A stretch of 42,556 nucleotides of DNA from Ruminococcus sp. (GTDB lineage Bacteria; Bacillota; Clostridia; Oscillospirales; Ruminococcaceae), in assembly GCA_017463375.1 (NCBI GenBank), contig JAFTPG010000036.1, positions 1 through 42,556 of the forward strand, in the 5' to 3' direction. The translations under genes were made by a program, and so were the position numbers. Positions 14,719 through 23,514 of this stretch are shown here, in pieces. The notes under the pieces were generated by a model. That model was given only the letters and a program-made list of their open reading frames with translations. It was not told the DNA's origin and ran no database searches. Numbering within the stretch: the stretch's first letter is position 1; every line of letters begins with the position of its first letter.

Positions 14719-17004
14719 CTAGATTGAAGAACGCTCGACGGAAATAACGCCTTTAATTTTTCTGAGCTTATCAAAAAGATTATTAAGCTGTTCCGTACTG
14801 GCAATCGTAATAGTTGCCTCAAACAAAGCGTTACCGTTTTTGAGATTTCGTGAAGATGAATGAACAATGGGAATACGAGCCTCTGTGAGAATTGCGGTAA
14901 TATCGAAAACAAGACCAACTCTGTCCGTGGCGATTACCTCCATGCTTGTCTGGAGCTGAGCAACACTGTTTTCAGACCACTGGATCTCGCACCAGCGTTC
15001 AAGCTCTTCGGGATTATTTCTGTTAAGCATAGCATTATAGTTGGTGCATTTTGTAGTATGAACTGAAATTCCGTGACCGCGTGTAATAAATCCGACAATC
15101 TCATCACCTGGCAGAGGATTGCAGCACTGAGCAAATTTAACTACGCAGTCATCAATTTTATCGAGGATGATATTGTTTTTCCTGGAAGAAGCCTTTGGCT
15201 GAACAACAGGTTTCGGCTGTTCAGATTCTTCGGCAGAATAGAGCCTATGATACTTTTCCTTGAGCCGGGGCATTATCTTGGAGAGGAGTATTCCGCCGTA
15301 ACCGATGGAAGCATAGAAATCCTCAAGATTAGAGCAATTGTGACGCTTAAAGTCATCGGAGAGAAAAGCCGCAAGCTCTGAGTCGGGAACATGGATCCTG
15401 TAACGTCTGAACTCACGTTCGAGAGCAACCTTGCCGTACATGATATTCTCTTCACGGCGTTCTTTCTTGAACCATATGCGTATTTTATCTTTAGCCTTGC
15501 TGGTCTTAACGAAGTCCTTCCAGGCTCTGTTTGGTCCTTTTCCGGGATCCTTGCTTGTAATAATTTCGCAGATCTCACCTGTTTGGAGCTGATAATCAAG
15601 AGGAACCAGTTTACCGTTAGCCTTTGCTGCAACCGCCTGATGGCCGACATCTGTATGAACTTTATAAGCAAAATCTATAGGAGTCGAACCTATCGGCAGC
15701 GAATAGGACCTTCCTTTCGGAGAGAGAACAACAATATCTTCAGAAGCGACATCTTCTTTGATCAGGCGTACGATTTCCTCAACGTCGTCAGATGATTTTT
15801 GAGCCTCGAGAATCTGACGAACCCAGGCAAGACGTTTTTCCATCTGGTCATTTTTAAGAATTCCATCCTTATATTTCCAGTGAGCGGCAACGCCGTATTC
15901 AGCGTCCGCATGCATTTCCCATGTACGGATCTGTACTTCAAACGGTATACCCTCCCTGCCGAGAACTGTTGTATGAAGGGACTGATACGCATTCTGCTTC
16001 GGAGTAGAAATATAGTCCTTAATGCGATTCGGCAGCGGAATAAACATCTCATGGATGATTCCAAGAACGCAGAAGCATTCCTGAACCGTAGTAACAATAA
16101 CTCTGACGGCATATTTATCATAAATCTCGTCAAAGCTCAGATGCTTTTTGTAGCATTTATTATAGATGCCATAAATAGACTTTACACGTCCTGATATCTG
16201 CGGAGGCTTCTCAAAATGCTCTTTTTCCAGACGATCAGCAATACGTTTTTGTATACTTTCAATAAATTGTTCACGCTGCTCCTTATTTCTGTCCATGAGA
16301 GCTTCGATTTCAGCATAGGCATAAGGCTCAAGGTAGTGAAAAGCGAGATCCTCGAGCTCATCCTTGAGAGATCTTATTCCAAGACGGCGGGCGATGGGAG
16401 CATACAATTCCAGCGTATCATACGATGTTTCCAATTGTTTAACGTAGGGTCTGCATTTCAGTGTACGCATATTGTGAAGTCTGTCGCAGAGCTTGATAAT
16501 CATAACTCTTATGTCCTCTGACATAGCAAGAAGGATTTTTCTTATATCTTCAGCATTCTGCTCATCACGGTTAAAATTCGGAATTTTCTCCAGCTTTGTA
16601 ACGCCGTCAACAAGCGAAGCGACACCCTGACCGAACCGTTTCTGAACCTCTTTCAGAGTAACAGGAGTATCCTCGACCACGTCATGCAGGAGGGCGGCAC
16701 AGATAGTATCGGTATCCATTTCAAGCTCAAGCAGGAAATAAGCAACATTAAGCGGATGGATGATATAATCCTGACCTGAAGTGCGCTTCTGACCCTTATG
16801 AGCCTCAGCTGCGAATTCATACGCAGTAACTATTTTACTCGAGTCATAGGATTTATCGCTGGTTAAGATTTTCTGTAAGAGGGTGTCAATTGTAAAATTA
16901 TCATCGTAATCCGGGATAGTATCAAGCATCTCCTGCGGTATTCCGGTATTAGTAACACCTTGTGCTGGAGCACTGAACTGATCAAATTCATTTTTACCTG
17001 TCAT
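14719..17004 (-). CDS. relA: bifunctional (p)ppGpp synthetase/hydrolase Rel
   Basis: The protein has 761 aa, the normal length of a long Rel. The N-terminal HD hydrolase domain keeps His83 and the His107-Asp108 pair (LLHDVVEDT). The synthetase domain contains YDKYAVRVIV, RIKDYISTPK and EVQIRTWEMHADAEYG. A TGS domain (about residues 415-475) and a C-terminal ACT domain (about 685-761) follow, with a zinc-finger-like CCNPLPGDE segment between. Both catalytic motifs look intact, so it should make and degrade the stringent-response alarmone on ribosome stalling. AGGAGG lies just before the ATG. It follows recJ after 69 nt of hairpin-rich DNA and heads rel-MBL-hemZ-rlmD. Confidence 0.95.
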   Translation of the reverse strand: MTGKNEFDQFSAPAQGVTNTGIPQEMLDTIPDYDDNFTIDTLLQKILTSDKSYDSSKIVTAYEFAAEAHKGQKRTSGQDYIIHPLNVAYFLLELEMDTDTICAALLHDVVEDTPVTLKEVQKRFGQGVASLVDGVTKLEKIPNFNRDEQNAEDIRKILLAMSEDIRVMIIKLCDRLHNMRTLKCRPYVKQLETSYDTLELYAPIARRLGIRSLKDELEDLAFHYLEPYAYAEIEALMDRNKEQREQFIESIQKRIADRLEKEHFEKPPQISGRVKSIYGIYNKCYKKHLSFDEIYDKYAVRVIVTTVQECFCVLGIIHEMFIPLPNRIKDYISTPKQNAYQSLHTTVLGREGIPFEVQIRTWEMHADAEYGVAAHWKYKDGILKNDQMEKRLAWVRQILEAQKSSDDVEEIVRLIKEDVASEDIVVLSPKGRSYSLPIGSTPIDFAYKVHTDVGHQAVAAKANGKLVPLDYQLQTGEICEIITSKDPGKGPNRAWKDFVKTSKAKDKIRIWFKKERREENIMYGKVALEREFRRYRIHVPDSELAAFLSDDFKRHNCSNLEDFYASIGYGGILLSKIMPRLKEKYHRLYSAEESEQPKPVVQPKASSRKNNIILDKIDDCVVKFAQCCNPLPGDEIVGFITRGHGISVHTTKCTNYNAMLNRNNPEELERWCEIQWSENSVAQLQTSMEVIATDRVGLVFDITAILTEARIPIVHSSSRNLKNGNALFEATITIASTEQLNNLFDKLRKIKGVISVERSSI

Positions 17005-17073
17005 AACAAACCTCCTGTCACCGCATTGGCGGTTACCGCTTTACGGCAGCGGCAGCCGAATTTCAAAAATATA

Positions 17074-19107
17074 TCAGCGTGTTCCGGTAGCTTTCCGGTT
17101 AAGTTCGGTTAAAATTGGTGCAGAGAGCAAATCGACCTTACTGCGAACGGGACATCGTGTGATTCGGTCATTTGAAGATGAATAAGCAATCAGACCGAGC
17201 TGTCTCATAGCTTCAAGAGAAACAAGATATTTGCCATAGTTAATGATGTCCTGCTTCATTTTGGAGAAAAGAGCGTCGGAGGAAATGCCTTCATCGGGGA
17301 TTCTTTTATAGATAGCCGCAGTCTCGTCCCGAACCGGGAGAATTCTCCGGCAGTCAGCAGTCGGGATGTCTTCGCCTCGCAGAATTGCCTCAAAGAGCTT
17401 AGAATCGGCGCAGACAGCATTGATTTCCTCGGAATTTTTATTATAATCTTTGATAACTGCGCTTATATACTCATTGCCTTTAAACGAATAGACATCAAGA
17501 GTAACAATAAAATCGCAGGTTTCATTCTTGGCGATTTTCAGCTCGTCCGGTGAAACTCTGAAAAGAAAAGCGTTCATGTAAACTGTACCGTACTTTAGTC
17601 TCAGTTTACTGTGGAGTCCGTCTTTAATAGGAACCACATCCGTGACAAGAGCGTTTTTCAGATAGAAAAGCGGCTTCTCGTTCTGGCAGCCAAAAGGTTC
17701 AAGAAGCTTCAGACCGTTTATATTATGAAGCTGAAGCTCCATAGGAGAAACAGCTGCATCGGGTCTGATAATAAAATCGGGCATATTCCGGTGATATTTT
17801 AAAGCGAACTCCTGAATAAGCCGATTGAATTCATCAGCCATTCCGGATTTTATTGTAAATCCGCCGGCACCCGGATGTCCGCCGAATTTTTCAAGTGAAT
17901 CAGAACAGTATTTCAGTGCTTCAAAAACGGAGAAATCACCGAATGAGCGTGCAGAACCGCGAATTTCCCCGCTGCTCTCTGAGGCGATGAAACAGGGCTT
18001 TCCGAACTGTTCGGTAATCTTGGAAGCAACGATACCGATAACTCCGTGATGCCAGTTCTTTCCGTAGAGGAAGATTACTCTTTCCCGAATCAGCATTGGA
18101 TTCTCATCAATCATCGAATGAATTTCTTTTATGATTTCAGTTTCAGTATTTTTGCGTTCTGTATTGAGTCTGTTAAGCTCCTCAGCAAGATCGGCAGCCT
18201 TGTCAGGCTCTTCGCACAGAAAAAGTTCAGCAGCTGTTCTTGGCGAACCGAATCTGCCTGCCGCATTTATTCTCGGAGCAATTCCGAAGCCAATGGAATC
18301 AGAGTCAAGCTCTTTATCATTAAGACCGCAGACTTCCTTGAGCGCCTCCAGAGAGGGTCTGTCGGTATTTTCGATAAGATTCATTCCATAAGAGACAATA
18401 AATCTGTTTTCTCCTGTGAGACTGACTATATCAGCTATCGTAGCAATAGCTGCAAGATCCCCGAACTGCTCAAGAGCCATAGTATAGTCTCCGCCGTCAA
18501 GAGCAGCAATAAGCTTCAGAACGACCCCGGCACCGCAAAGATATTTGAACGGAGAGCAGCAGTCGTTTCTGTGAGGATCGACAACAGCCTCTGCATGAGG
18601 GAGAGCTTCGCCCGGCTGATGGTGATCTGTAACGACAAGCTTCATTCCACATTGATAGATCAGTTCTGACTCCTCGACAGCAGCAATACCATTATCAACG
18701 GTGACAATAAGCTGAACGCCGCTTTCGCACAGTGATTTTACTGCATCCTTATTGAGACCATAGCCCTCAGCTCGCTCAGGTATGTAATAAACAGCGTCCG
18801 CACCGATTTCAAGCAGGTATGAATACAGCATAACTGCCGCCATAATTCCATCGCAGTCATAGTCGCCGTAAACGCAGATTTTATCACCGTTTTCCACAGC
18901 TTCATTGATCGCATCGGCAGCAGCCTGCATATCCTTAATAAGAAACGGATCTGAGAGCTCCGATATTTCATAGGCATTCATAACAGCTTCGGGAGAAGAA
19001 TATCCTCTTGAAGCGAGAACAGCAGCTGTAAGTGAAGATACTCCGCATTTCAGCATAAGATTCGAGATGATTTTTTTATCGGGGAAACTAAGCTCCCATT
19101 TTTTCAT
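17074..19107 (-). CDS. recJ: single-stranded-DNA-specific exonuclease RecJ
   Basis: The protein has 677 aa. DHH phosphoesterase motifs are present: VYGDYDCDG (Asp82, Asp84, Asp86), VTVDNG and VTDHHQPGE. The DHHA1 motif GGHPGAGGFTI and an OB-like domain follow, with a C-terminal extension that is usual in Firmicutes. It degrades ssDNA 5' to 3' in recombination and repair. TAGGAGT lies about 7 nt upstream of the ATG. It has its own promoter and is separated from sigE by a terminator. It is the likely first gene of recJ-relA-MBL-hemZ-rlmD, with a possible internal control point before relA. Confidence 0.95.
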   Translation of the reverse strand: MKKWELSFPDKKIISNLMLKCGVSSLTAAVLASRGYSSPEAVMNAYEISELSDPFLIKDMQAAADAINEAVENGDKICVYGDYDCDGIMAAVMLYSYLLEIGADAVYYIPERAEGYGLNKDAVKSLCESGVQLIVTVDNGIAAVEESELIYQCGMKLVVTDHHQPGEALPHAEAVVDPHRNDCCSPFKYLCGAGVVLKLIAALDGGDYTMALEQFGDLAAIATIADIVSLTGENRFIVSYGMNLIENTDRPSLEALKEVCGLNDKELDSDSIGFGIAPRINAAGRFGSPRTAAELFLCEEPDKAADLAEELNRLNTERKNTETEIIKEIHSMIDENPMLIRERVIFLYGKNWHHGVIGIVASKITEQFGKPCFIASESSGEIRGSARSFGDFSVFEALKYCSDSLEKFGGHPGAGGFTIKSGMADEFNRLIQEFALKYHRNMPDFIIRPDAAVSPMELQLHNINGLKLLEPFGCQNEKPLFYLKNALVTDVVPIKDGLHSKLRLKYGTVYMNAFLFRVSPDELKIAKNETCDFIVTLDVYSFKGNEYISAVIKDYNKNSEEINAVCADSKLFEAILRGEDIPTADCRRILPVRDETAAIYKRIPDEGISSDALFSKMKQDIINYGKYLVSLEAMRQLGLIAYSSSNDRITRCPVRSKVDLLSAPILTELNRKATGTR

Positions 19108-19166
19108 AAGAATACTCCTAACAAAATATGATAAACTCCTGACAGCAGGAGAAAAGTCTTACACAT

Positions 19167-19195
19167 ATTATAACATTTTCCTCACAATTTTTCAA
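19167..19195 (-). promoter_or_regulatory. sigma-A promoter of recJ
   Basis: On the minus strand TTGAAA (19195-19190), 17-nt spacer, TATAAT (19172-19167) with TGT before it (extended -10). A CTCCTG-acag-CAGGAG hairpin (19136-19151) lies in the first part of the leader. Confidence 0.75.
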
Positions 19196-19214
19196 TACAT
19201 CCCATAAAAAAACA

Positions 19215-19276
19215 TATAAAAACAAAAAGCAGCAAAATAGTATACGCACTGAATTCTGTGCATATCCATTTTGCTG
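19215..19276 (-). terminator. terminator after sigE
   Basis: On the minus strand an outer arm CAGCAAAAT (19276-19268) pairs with ATTTTGCTG (19238-19230). An inner stem of about 8 bp with one wobble closes an 8-nt loop, and a GCTTTTTGTTTTT tract follows. It separates the spoIIG operon from recJ. Confidence 0.8.
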
Positions 19277-19285
19277 TTTAAAAAG

Positions 19286-19984
19286 TTATGTAAGCTTTTC
19301 GAGTCTGACCCGGAGCTTTTTAATAATTTTCTTTTCCAGTCTTGATATATATGACTGAGAAATTCCTATCTGTTCTGCAACCTCCTTCTGAGTTTTTTCC
19401 TTTCCGTCGATAAGACCGAATCTCATTTCCATTATTTCACGTTCACGCTGTCCGAGCTCTGCAACAGCGCTGCGGAGCATTTCACGTTCAGCCTCATTTT
19501 CTATTCCCTTATTTACAATATCATCGTCAGTTCCCAGAATATCCGAGAGCAGAAGCTCATTGCCGTCGTAGTCAATATTAAGGGGTTCGTCGATAGAAAG
19601 GTCGTTGCGGTACTGAGACGCCTTACGCAGGAACATGAGAATCTCATTCTCGATGCAGCGTGAGGCATACGTTGCAAGCTTGATTTTCTTGCCCGGACAA
19701 AATGTATTGACAGCTTTAATAAGACCTATAGTTCCGATCGAAACAAGATCCTCGACGCCAATTCCAGTGGATTCAAACTTTTTTGCGATATATACCACAA
19801 GACGCAGATTATGAACAATAAGCTTATCGCGGGCAGCGGGGTCGTCCTTCTCGAGACGGCGGAAAACTTCTTCTTCCTCCGAGCGTGAAAGCGGAGGCGG
19901 AAGAGTATCCGAGCCGTTGATATAGAAAACCTTACAGGCAAAAATATTTTTGATTTTTCTGATTAACTGTTTTAAAATACTCAT
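19286..19984 (-). CDS. sigE: mother-cell sporulation sigma factor SigE (pro-form)
   Basis: The protein has 232 aa. The first ~27 residues are a basic amphipathic pro-sequence ending near [13 protein letters not shown], matching pro-sigma-E, which is cleaved by SpoIIGA. Region 2 carries [26 protein letters not shown] and [16 protein letters not shown]. Region 4 ends with a helix-turn-helix (QISQS-type [14 protein letters not shown]). It directs early mother-cell gene expression in sporulation. GGAG lies 7 nt before the ATG. It follows spoIIGA by 81 nt as in Bacillus spoIIG, but sigG is not next; a terminator and recJ follow. Confidence 0.96.
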   Translation of the reverse strand: MSILKQLIRKIKNIFACKVFYINGSDTLPPPLSRSEEEEVFRRLEKDDPAARDKLIVHNLRLVVYIAKKFESTGIGVEDLVSIGTIGLIKAVNTFCPGKKIKLATYASRCIENEILMFLRKASQYRNDLSIDEPLNIDYDGNELLLSDILGTDDDIVNKGIENEAEREMLRSAVAELGQREREIMEMRFGLIDGKEKTQKEVAEQIGISQSYISRLEKKIIKKLRVRLEKLT

Positions 19985-20065
19985 AGTTTTCTCCGTTCGC
20001 AGAAGCTGCGCGCCTCGGTTAACGGCTGAGGCAAGCCGAAATTATTAGTTTAGTGGCAACACACC

Positions 20066-20896
20066 CTAATATTTCAGCAGTTTGGGATTAAAAATCGCCT
20101 CGGTACTGCCGGAACCGAATCCTATTAAAGCTTCAACAGATTTTTTCATACCGTTCTTCAAGTCAAATATTATGACCTCATCCGGTTTGAACACAGGTAT
20201 TACGCCGCTGTCAGAAACGGTTGAACATGGAATCAATCTGAATCCTTTTGGGATCCTGCTGTTTTCCGAGTCGTAAGCTCTGCAATCTATGACATCGCTG
20301 ATCCTATCCTTACCGCAAATGATCACAGGCTTTCCGCTGAAAAAATCGACAAGGGAATTTCCCGTATCTGCAAGTCCGCTTAATGAAATTATCTTATCCT
20401 TATATCGTATTATCACTTTATAGCATCCCGAGTTTTCAGGAATCCTGTCAAAAAAATATCTGAATATGCATACCGCCACATACAGCAATGCCGTAGTGCA
20501 TACAAGAATGACAAGCGAAAAATCTATGTAGAAATAGGAATTATTGAAGTGCATGAAATCCGGTTTCAGCCATACATAAACGGCATATATTACTCCTGCA
20601 AATACAAAATTCACAGCTAAGAAAACAATGCTGTTAATTGCAAGCCGTGCGGCGCTCCTTATTCCGAAAGCGATCATGACGATAGTTACGGCAGCGGCGA
20701 GCTTCACTGCAAAATTTACGAGTGAATTCATATATGGTACAAGAATCAGCAGGGAATATATGCTTCCATAAGAGGAAGCAATTATGCAGCGGCTGAATTT
20801 TACGGGAGTATGCGTGATTTTTGAAGAAGTTCTTATCAGGAAAAAGTTCACATAGATATTCAGCACAATAAGTACATCAATATAAATTGTCTGCAT
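20066..20896 (-). CDS. spoIIGA: SpoIIGA, membrane aspartic protease that processes pro-SigE
   Basis: The protein has 276 aa from ATG 20896, chosen because AGGAGTG lies about 8 nt upstream and because MQTIYIDVLIVLNIYVNFFL is the family's N-terminus. The longer frame upstream has no ribosome site. About five transmembrane helices (~5-21, 36-54, 61-78, 84-108, 123-146) precede a cytosolic aspartic-protease domain with the DTGN motif (Asp177). In sporulation it is activated across the septum by forespore SpoIIR and cleaves the pro-sequence of SigE. That mechanism is family knowledge. The adjacent sigE confirms the identification. Confidence 0.93.
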   Translation of the reverse strand: MQTIYIDVLIVLNIYVNFFLIRTSSKITHTPVKFSRCIIASSYGSIYSLLILVPYMNSLVNFAVKLAAAVTIVMIAFGIRSAARLAINSIVFLAVNFVFAGVIYAVYVWLKPDFMHFNNSYFYIDFSLVILVCTTALLYVAVCIFRYFFDRIPENSGCYKVIIRYKDKIISLSGLADTGNSLVDFFSGKPVIICGKDRISDVIDCRAYDSENSRIPKGFRLIPCSTVSDSGVIPVFKPDEVIIFDLKNGMKKSVEALIGFGSGSTEAIFNPKLLKY

Positions 20897-20932
20897 AGCC
20901 ACACTCCTGTCCAAGGACTGATTTCTGTTATT

Positions 20933-20966
20933 ATTATAATGCAAAGCTTGTGTGAAATATGTCGAT
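20933..20966 (-). promoter_or_regulatory. putative Spo0A-controlled promoter of spoIIGA-sigE
   Basis: TATAAT occurs on the minus strand at 20938-20933. A Spo0A-box-like TGTCGAT (plus strand 20960-20966, one mismatch to TGTCGAA) falls near the -35 position, as in Bacillus spoIIG where Spo0A binds around -35. No good -35 hexamer is present, which fits activator dependence. Confidence 0.4.
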
Positions 20967-20973
20967 TCCGGAC

Positions 20974-21022
20974 ATAAATAAAAAAGCGGAAGAAAAGTCC
21001 CGCAAAGGACGATTTCTTCCGC
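20974..21022 (-). terminator. terminator after cls
   Basis: GCGGAAGAAA (minus strand, from 21022) pairs with TTTTCTTCCGC ending at 20986, followed by TTTTTTATTTAT. It lies immediately after the cls stop. Confidence 0.88.
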
Positions 21023-21029
21023 AGAATAA

Positions 21030-22568
21030 TTATAAAAGCGGTGCAAACATTTTCAGAATGCAGCCTGATATTTTTTTTATAAACGAACGATTCTTACAGT
21101 CCTCAAGAGTGATTTGCTGAGAAAGTTCAAGGGTTTCGTCGAAATCCTGCTTCATTTCCTTTATTACGGAACAGCCGTAAAGAACAGAAGCTGACTCAAA
21201 GTGCAGATAGAGACTTCGGTAATCCAGATTGATGGTTCCTATAACAGCAGTCTTTCCGTCGGCAATACAGCTTTTCGCATGAATAAATCCGGGCGTATAC
21301 TCATATATCCTGACTCCTGTTTCGATCAGCTCGGGATAGGTGTTCCATGCAATATGATGCACATACCACTTGTCGGGAATATGCGGTGTAATAATTTTTA
21401 CATCAACGCCCTTCTGAGCAGCCAGCTTCAGAGCGGTAAACACTTCATGATCCAGGATCAGATAGGGAGTTGTTATATATACATATTCCCGGGCATTATT
21501 TATCAGATCCATATAGACCATTTTTCCGACCTGCTCATTATCAAGCGGAGAATCTGAAAAAGGCTGTATGAAGCCGTCGGAGGGATGGTTATCGAAGGCT
21601 ATTTCCGAGGGAATAAACTGTTCATAATCCGATTTAGTCTTTTCCTCAAACTCCCACAGCTGCAAGAACATAACCGTATAGTTCCAGACAGCCTCGCCTT
21701 TAACCATTATAGCTGTATCCTTCCAGTGTCCGAAACGCTCGATTCGGTTGATATACTCATCTGCAAGATTTGTTCCTCCGTTAAAAGCAGTGTTTCCGTC
21801 GATTACAATAGTTTTACGATGATCACGGTTATTCTGAACCGATGAAAGGAACGGTGTAAAAGGATTGAATATCTTGCATTTTACTCCGCCTGCTTTGAGC
21901 TTATCAAAAGCTCTTGACGACATATTCAGCATGCAGGTACCTACTCCGTCATACATCAGCCGGACATCGACGCCCTCTTTGGCTTTGCGTATCAGTATTT
22001 CAGAAATCGTATCGAACATATATCCCTCTGAGATTATGAAAAACTCCATAAAGATGAAACGTTTCGCACTGTTGAGTTCTCTTACCATAGCCTCAAATTG
22101 AAGTTCTCCCAGAGGAAAATATTCAACAGTCGTGTGGCTGTAAACCGGATACGGACCGTATTTGATAATATAATTTGCCAGATTAGCGTCAGTTTTGGAT
22201 CTGTTTTCCAGTTCCGCAAGGACGTCGTTATTCTGTATCATATAATCAGTAGCGTGTTTATGATAAATACGGCTTATATGCTTAGGAATATGCTGCGACC
22301 ATTTAATGAATATATATGTCAGTCCGCCGAACAGCGGAAAAACGCTTATAGCAATTATCCATGACAGCTTGTACGACGGATTATCAGCTTTATTGTTGAT
22401 GTAAATAACAAGAACAATATCCAGAATAATAAGAAAAAAGTAAACGAAATAGAATTTTTCGCGCAGCGTGTTTACTGACAGCACAAAAAAAGCGATCTGG
22501 GTCAGAAGAAGCAGTATAAAAATAAAGTTACGGCTAAAAATTTTGCCGAAGAATTTCTTTAATTTCAA
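21030..22568 (-). CDS. cls: cardiolipin synthase (phospholipase D family)
   Basis: The protein has 512 aa from a TTG codon at 22568, preceded by AGAGGTGAT with 4-6 nt spacing. The alternative ATG 22682 would overlap the divergent thioesterase gene and its promoter and has no ribosome site. Two N-terminal transmembrane helices and a short PLDc_N region precede two HKD motifs, HRKTIVID and HAKSCIAD, each followed by GG/GT..N-type residues (FNGGTNLADEY, IGTINLDYRS). The enzyme condenses phosphatidylglycerol units to cardiolipin at the membrane. It is monocistronic and divergently arranged from the thioesterase gene. Confidence 0.92.
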   Translation of the reverse strand: MKLKKFFGKIFSRNFIFILLLLTQIAFFVLSVNTLREKFYFVYFFLIILDIVLVIYINNKADNPSYKLSWIIAISVFPLFGGLTYIFIKWSQHIPKHISRIYHKHATDYMIQNNDVLAELENRSKTDANLANYIIKYGPYPVYSHTTVEYFPLGELQFEAMVRELNSAKRFIFMEFFIISEGYMFDTISEILIRKAKEGVDVRLMYDGVGTCMLNMSSRAFDKLKAGGVKCKIFNPFTPFLSSVQNNRDHRKTIVIDGNTAFNGGTNLADEYINRIERFGHWKDTAIMVKGEAVWNYTVMFLQLWEFEEKTKSDYEQFIPSEIAFDNHPSDGFIQPFSDSPLDNEQVGKMVYMDLINNAREYVYITTPYLILDHEVFTALKLAAQKGVDVKIITPHIPDKWYVHHIAWNTYPELIETGVRIYEYTPGFIHAKSCIADGKTAVIGTINLDYRSLYLHFESASVLYGCSVIKEMKQDFDETLELSQQITLEDCKNRSFIKKISGCILKMFAPLL

Positions 22569-22606
22569 AAAATCACCTCTGAAAACTGGAAAAATATATG
22601 AAAATA

Positions 22607-22615
22607 TGATATAAT
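22607..22615 (+). promoter_or_regulatory. extended -10 promoter of the thioesterase gene
   Basis: TGATATAAT at 22607-22615, about 39 nt before the ATG. No good -35 is visible at 17 nt, so the TGn extension probably carries recognition. Confidence 0.6.
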
Positions 22616-22653
22616 ACATTATAGCACATAAATATCCGGAAAGGAAGAGAGAA

Positions 22654-23097
22654 ATGAAAAAAATATTACCGTATGAGCGCAAGGTATATTATTATGAAAC
22701 CGATAAAATGGGGATCATGCATCACTCGAATTATATACGGCTTCTTGAAGAATCAAGAATATCGTTCCTGGAGCAGGTTGGTCTCCCTTTTAATAAAATC
22801 GAGGAGCAGGGGATAATGGTTCCGGTTCTGCTTGCTCAGTGTCAGTACTTCAAGCCGCTTGTGTTTGACGAACCTTTTGCAGTCTATCCGCTCATAACTC
22901 ATTTCAACGGAGTAAAATTCGAGCTTTTTTACCGCATAATCAGCAGAAGAACAGGAAATGTATGTGCAGAGGGAATTACCTCTCACTGCTTCACCGACAA
23001 CAATCTCAAGCCCATACGAACAAAAACGAATTATCCTGAAATTTACAAGGTATTCCATGATTATACCGGCTATGCGATAACCGAAACGGAGGAATAA
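22654..23097 (+). CDS. acyl-CoA thioesterase, 4HBT/YbgC-like hotdog family
   Basis: The protein has 147 aa. The hotdog-fold active-site pattern YYETDKMGIMHHSNYIR (Asp17, His23 region) is the YbgC/4-hydroxybenzoyl-CoA thioesterase signature, and a long central helix (LEESRISFLEQVG) follows. It hydrolyses acyl-CoA thioesters; the chain preference cannot be told. AAAGGAAGAG precedes the ATG. The zinc-ribbon gene follows after 3 nt, so the two are cotranscribed and end at the bidirectional terminator before uvrA. Confidence 0.88.
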   Translation: MKKILPYERKVYYYETDKMGIMHHSNYIRLLEESRISFLEQVGLPFNKIEEQGIMVPVLLAQCQYFKPLVFDEPFAVYPLITHFNGVKFELFYRIISRRTGNVCAEGITSHCFTDNNLKPIRTKTNYPEIYKVFHDYTGYAITETEE

Positions 23098-23100
23098 GCA

Positions 23101-23445
23101 ATGCGTATGAAGTGCAGTGAATGCGGAGCTAAAATACGCAAAGACGAAAGCACATGTCCCGAATGCGGTTATGAGCATTACAGAGAAATATTCTCGGATA
23201 TAGCAAGCGAGCTCGACAAGGAGCTTAGTGCAGTTACCGAAGCTGAGCTTTTAAGTGTTGCAAAAGAATCAAAGGGGATGCACCAAAAGCTGACCTTGGA
23301 AGAATTTGAAACAGAATATCTGAGAAACAACAATATCAGAAAACCGCTTAATACCGTAAGCAATATTCTCAAAACAGCTATATACGAATCAAATCTGAAA
23401 AAAGCGTATAAGGATTACCTTGAAAGAATTGGTTATGGAATATAG
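23101..23445 (+). CDS. zinc-ribbon protein of unknown function
   Basis: The protein has 114 aa. ATG 23101 follows GGAGG at about 8 nt; an in-frame ATG at 23107 is also possible. An N-terminal zinc ribbon MKCSECGAKI...CPECGYEH carries two CxxC knuckles (residues ~4-7 and 18-21). The rest is helical and charged with no recognisable enzyme motif. It lies 3 nt after the thioesterase gene. Zinc-ribbon leaders of this type occur on many small regulatory or scaffold proteins; no function is assigned. Confidence 0.8.
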   Translation: MRMKCSECGAKIRKDESTCPECGYEHYREIFSDIASELDKELSAVTEAELLSVAKESKGMHQKLTLEEFETEYLRNNNIRKPLNTVSNILKTAIYESNLKKAYKDYLERIGYGI

Positions 23446-23474
23446 AGGCGTCACGCTGCGAAATAAAAAACTGA

Positions 23475-23509
23475 AAACAGGCTGCTTGCGTTATCATAGC
23501 AGCCTGTTT
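23475..23509. terminator. bidirectional terminator between the zinc-ribbon gene and uvrA
   Basis: AAACAGGCTGC (23475-23485) pairs perfectly with 23499-23509. T-rich tracts lie on both sides: TTTAATTT on the plus strand, TTTTCAGTTTTTT on the minus strand. It serves both convergent units. Confidence 0.88.
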
Positions 23510-23514
23510 AATTT

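Noticed and set aside
22569-22682. Upstream ATG start for cls
   Set aside because: It would cover the thioesterase promoter and start codon and lacks a ribosome site; the TTG at 22568 has AGAGGTGAT at correct spacing.
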